NCBI RefSeq assembly: GCF_900243745.1
Contig: NZ_LT984798.1
Location: forward strand, 2,750,001 to 2,814,000
Direction of reading: 5' to 3'
DNA: 64,000 nucleotides
Origin: Desulfovibrio sp. G11
GTDB lineage: Bacteria > Desulfobacterota > Desulfovibrionia > Desulfovibrionales > Desulfovibrionaceae
The notes under the pieces are model-generated. The model did no database searches, was not told where the DNA came from, and worked only from the letters and a program-made list of their open reading frames with translations. This document shows positions 61,800 to 64,000 of this stretch, piece after piece (the first letter of the stretch is position 1; the number at the start of each line of letters is the position of its first letter). Both the position numbers and the translations under genes were made by a program.

Positions 61800-63161
61800 A
61801 TGTCCCTGCTGAACACCCTGAATGAAGTCGCTTCCCCCTGGGCCACCATGCTTGACGCCTCGTTCCGTGGCGTCAAGTTTCAGGTGGCGGGCATCAGCGA
61901 CAAGGGCGAAAAATCCCTCGCCGTGCATGAATACCCGTACCGCCCCGGCGCGGAGGTGGAAGATTTGGGCCGCAAGGCCCGGCTTACGCCCGTCAAGGCG
62001 ATCTTTTGGGGCCGCAATTACCTGTCCGAAGTCAGCGCCCTTGTCAGGGCGTTTGAAGAATCCGGCAAGGGTGAGCTGGTGCATCCGCTGTTCGGCACCC
62101 TGCAAGTGTGCGTCAAACACTGGAATATCGAGCATGATGCTGAAACGCGCGACTACGCCGCTGTTGACTTTGAATTTATTGAAGCCTCGCTTGATAATCC
62201 CTTCTTTGACGCCAAGAGTATGCGCGGCCTTGCCGACAAGGCGCAGGCCAGTATGCTTTCTGGCCTTACGTCCGCCATGAATGAAGCCAGCGCAGCTCTG
62301 GCTGAAACGCTGGCCCCCCTGCAAGAGGCCGCTGCCTATGTGCAGGGCGCAGTACTCACGGAACTGCGCGCCATTCTCGACGTGTATGACGGGGCCGGGG
62401 CTGTTGTGCGCACTGCTGTTTCCTATATTGATTCTCCGGTGGGCTTTGTGACAGACCTGCTGGCCTGCCAGTTCAGCGCTGCCGGCGCGGTCAGCGGCCT
62501 TGGCACATTTGCCGGATTGTCGTCGTTGTCGGGTGTTTTTCCGCGCGTCAGCCTTTCGTCTGACAAGCCGCAAACCACATATGCTGTTGGCTCAAGCGCC
62601 TACGGCGATTCGTGGATTACCGGCCCGCAAAATTCTGCCAGCAGTGAGCAGCTTTCAGTGCGGCAAGCAGGCCCTGCTGCCGTGCCTGCGGCTACAGATG
62701 CCCCGTCCAGTCGCCAGACGGCCCGCGCCCAGGCCGTGACCTACGCCATGCTGGCACAGACCAATACACTGGCAACCGCCACGGCAGCGGCCCTCGTGGC
62801 CGAGGTGGCAACGCCCCGCATGACGCCGGGCGAGGTGGAGGCACTCACCGGCAATACCCGCGCCCGCGTGCAAGACTGCCTCACCTATGTGCGCGCCAGC
62901 TTGCCGGAATCGCGCTGGCATGCCGCCGCCGAAGGCTTGCGCGATGCCGCGCACGGCATCCAGCAGCTTGGCGAGGCGGCGCTTAACGCCCGTCCGCCGT
63001 TGATATCCTATTCCGTGCCTACGCCGTGCAATCCGCGCCTTCTGGCCTTCCGGCTCTATGGCGACCACACCCGCAGCCGGGAGCTTGTGCGCATTAACCC
63101 CCAGGTGCGCAACCCCAATTTTATCGCCAAAGGCCAGGAGATGCTCGTTTATGCAAAATAA
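61800..63161 (+). CDS. DNA circularisation / tail protein (Mu gpN-like)
   Basis: The 453-residue protein begins SPWATMLDASFRGVKFQVAG with YPYRPGAEVEDLGRKARLTP, the N-terminal domain named DNA circularisation protein in Mu-like phages. The C-terminal part contains a region with PRMTPGEVEALTGNTRARVQ and ends with RINPQVRNPNFIAKGQEMLV. In Mu, gpN is a baseplate/tail protein. It lies five bases after the tape measure stop and overlaps the next gene by 11 bases. Confidence 0.8.
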   Translation: MSLLNTLNEVASPWATMLDASFRGVKFQVAGISDKGEKSLAVHEYPYRPGAEVEDLGRKARLTPVKAIFWGRNYLSEVSALVRAFEESGKGELVHPLFGTLQVCVKHWNIEHDAETRDYAAVDFEFIEASLDNPFFDAKSMRGLADKAQASMLSGLTSAMNEASAALAETLAPLQEAAAYVQGAVLTELRAILDVYDGAGAVVRTAVSYIDSPVGFVTDLLACQFSAAGAVSGLGTFAGLSSLSGVFPRVSLSSDKPQTTYAVGSSAYGDSWITGPQNSASSEQLSVRQAGPAAVPAATDAPSSRQTARAQAVTYAMLAQTNTLATATAAALVAEVATPRMTPGEVEALTGNTRARVQDCLTYVRASLPESRWHAAAEGLRDAAHGIQQLGEAALNARPPLISYSVPTPCNPRLLAFRLYGDHTRSRELVRINPQVRNPNFIAKGQEMLVYAK

Positions 63162-64000
63162 TTCCGACAGCGGCAGCGCAATCAGCATCACCATTGACGG
63201 CCACACCCACCGCGACTGGCTGCGATACTCTATAGACAGCGACCTGTTTACACCCGCCGATGCGTGGCAAATGAGCCTGGGCATACCGGCGGGCAAGCTG
63301 CCCGGTTACCTGCGCCCGTGGGCAAAGGTGGAAGTGCGCGAGGGCGACAGCCTGATACTCACAGGCCGTATTGACAGCCTGCGCCGCCGCATCAGCAAAA
63401 ACGAGTCGTCGCTGGAACTTTCCGGGCGAGACGGCGCAGCCATCTTGCTTGATTGCTCCGCGCCCATACTGACCCAACGCGAGGTCACAGTGGCCGAGGT
63501 GTGCGCAAGCATGCTGCGACCCGTGGGCGTGGACAAAATCAAGGTGCAATCGAGCGGCGCTGCGTACAAGAAGGTAGCTGTAGAGCCGGGCATGTCGGCG
63601 TGGGAGGCTTTGCAGCGCGCAGCCGAGGCTAGCGGCCTTTGGCCGTGGTTTGAGCCGGACGGCACCCTCATGGTGGCCGCGCCGGACTACAGCCGGGCAG
63701 TGGACGCAGAACTTGTGCTGGTCAAAGACGGCACGGGCAATAATGTGCTGGATATTACGCTGGAGGAAAGCTGTAACCGCCGTTACAGCGAGGTCACAGT
63801 GCTTGGGCAGAGCATCGGCGGTGAGGATGATGAAGCCGACACCCAGCTAACGCATACGGTCAAAGATAAGGGTGCGTGGTTCTATCGGCCCCTCATACGT
63901 GATGAGGGGCATGTGGACAGTACAGACATGGCCAGCCGTCGCGCCCGAAAAATCATTACTGATGGCATCATGGAAAGCCTCACCATCACCGTTCGTGTAC
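63151..64000 (+). CDS. phage baseplate hub protein (Mu gpP-like), 3' end outside window
   Basis: The frame starts at ATG 63151 (MQNNSDSGSAISITIDGHTH), overlapping the preceding stop by 11 bases, and is open for 283 codons to the last base of the window. It contains DWLRYSIDSDLFTPADAWQM, then KVEVREGDSLILTGRIDSL and SSLELSGRDGAAILLDCSA, the pattern of Mu gpP / gp44-type baseplate proteins. The order gpN-gpP is that of Mu. It may be intact, but its end cannot be seen. Confidence 0.8.
   Translation, partial: MQNNSDSGSAISITIDGHTHRDWLRYSIDSDLFTPADAWQMSLGIPAGKLPGYLRPWAKVEVREGDSLILTGRIDSLRRRISKNESSLELSGRDGAAILLDCSAPILTQREVTVAEVCASMLRPVGVDKIKVQSSGAAYKKVAVEPGMSAWEALQRAAEASGLWPWFEPDGTLMVAAPDYSRAVDAELVLVKDGTGNNVLDITLEESCNRRYSEVTVLGQSIGGEDDEADTQLTHTVKDKGAWFYRPLIRDEGHVDSTDMASRRARKIITDGIMESLTITVRV

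Larger units (their letters stand above)
56402..64000 (+). mobile_element. Mu-like prophage remnant (tail module), continues past window
   Basis: Tail genes occur in the usual order: tail tube, tail assembly chaperone with frameshift, tape measure, gpN-like and gpP-like. Everything expected to the left (transposase, regulators, head) is missing up to the IS256 element. The tape measure is split by two further IS elements, so the remnant cannot make virions as it stands. Confidence 0.85.

Overview
The window looks like the chromosome of a delta-type sulfate reducer, most likely Desulfovibrio or a close relative. This is an inference from several signs: a hemA / ccsA / siroheme-synthase cluster, a manganese-dependent pyrophosphatase, the gene string ispG-proS-xseA-(M23 peptidase)-xseB-ispA-dxs, FlgO-like proteins, GC-rich third codon positions in the core genes, and tyrosine integrases of a type I associate with that family. 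No rRNA gene is present, so the species cannot be fixed.

Layout: (1) 1-4547 is the end of an AT-richer surface-polysaccharide locus: a CgeB-like glycosyltransferase (open at the left edge), a GT2 glycosyltransferase fused to a short-chain dehydrogenase, and an LTA-synthase-like membrane sulfatase. (2) 4540-about 10340 is an integrative mobilizable element: a MobA/MobL relaxase with internal 99-codon repeats and a second gene nested inside it in another frame, an oriT-like site with a TAAGTGCGCC core, a relaxosome accessory protein, a zinc-ribbon protein of unknown function, a small HTH protein and a tyrosine integrase. It lies next to tRNA-Glu and tRNA-Gln. (3) 10985-14139 is a transport block: a YeiH-type exporter, a membrane-tethered lipoyl-like domain protein, a universal stress protein and a FocA-type channel. 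(4) 14740-25257 is a scarred region: three nearly identical 1260-bp IS4-family copies, a decayed gene, a frameshifted P-loop kinase and an integrase relic beside tRNA-Leu(GAG). It also holds an intact run of DUF1786, PaaK-type ligase, DUF456 and TrmJ.

(5) 25258-54881 is core chromosome: a chemoreceptor, ychF, a three-gene FlgO-type envelope cluster, isoprenoid synthesis (ispG, ispA, dxs) mixed with proS and exonuclease VII, tilS flanked by two diverged inverted copies of an approximately 400-bp repeat, the tetrapyrrole cluster, two glycosyltransferases, a CpoB/YbgF-like lipoprotein, dprA, a XerC/D recombinase and ppaC. (6) 55038-64000 is a defective Mu-like prophage. Its left part is missing up to an IS256-family element with a frameshifted transposase. 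Tail genes remain in order: tail tube, tail assembly chaperone with a -1 frameshift signal, tape measure, gpN-like and gpP-like. The tape measure gene is broken by an ISL3-family and an IS30-family element and has at least one further indel.

The most notable signals are the glycosyltransferase-dehydrogenase fusion, the relaxase with alternating repeats and a nested gene, the dnaX-like frameshift site in the tail chaperone, and the inverted diverged repeats around tilS. All functions are read from motifs seen in the sequence; no database search was possible.
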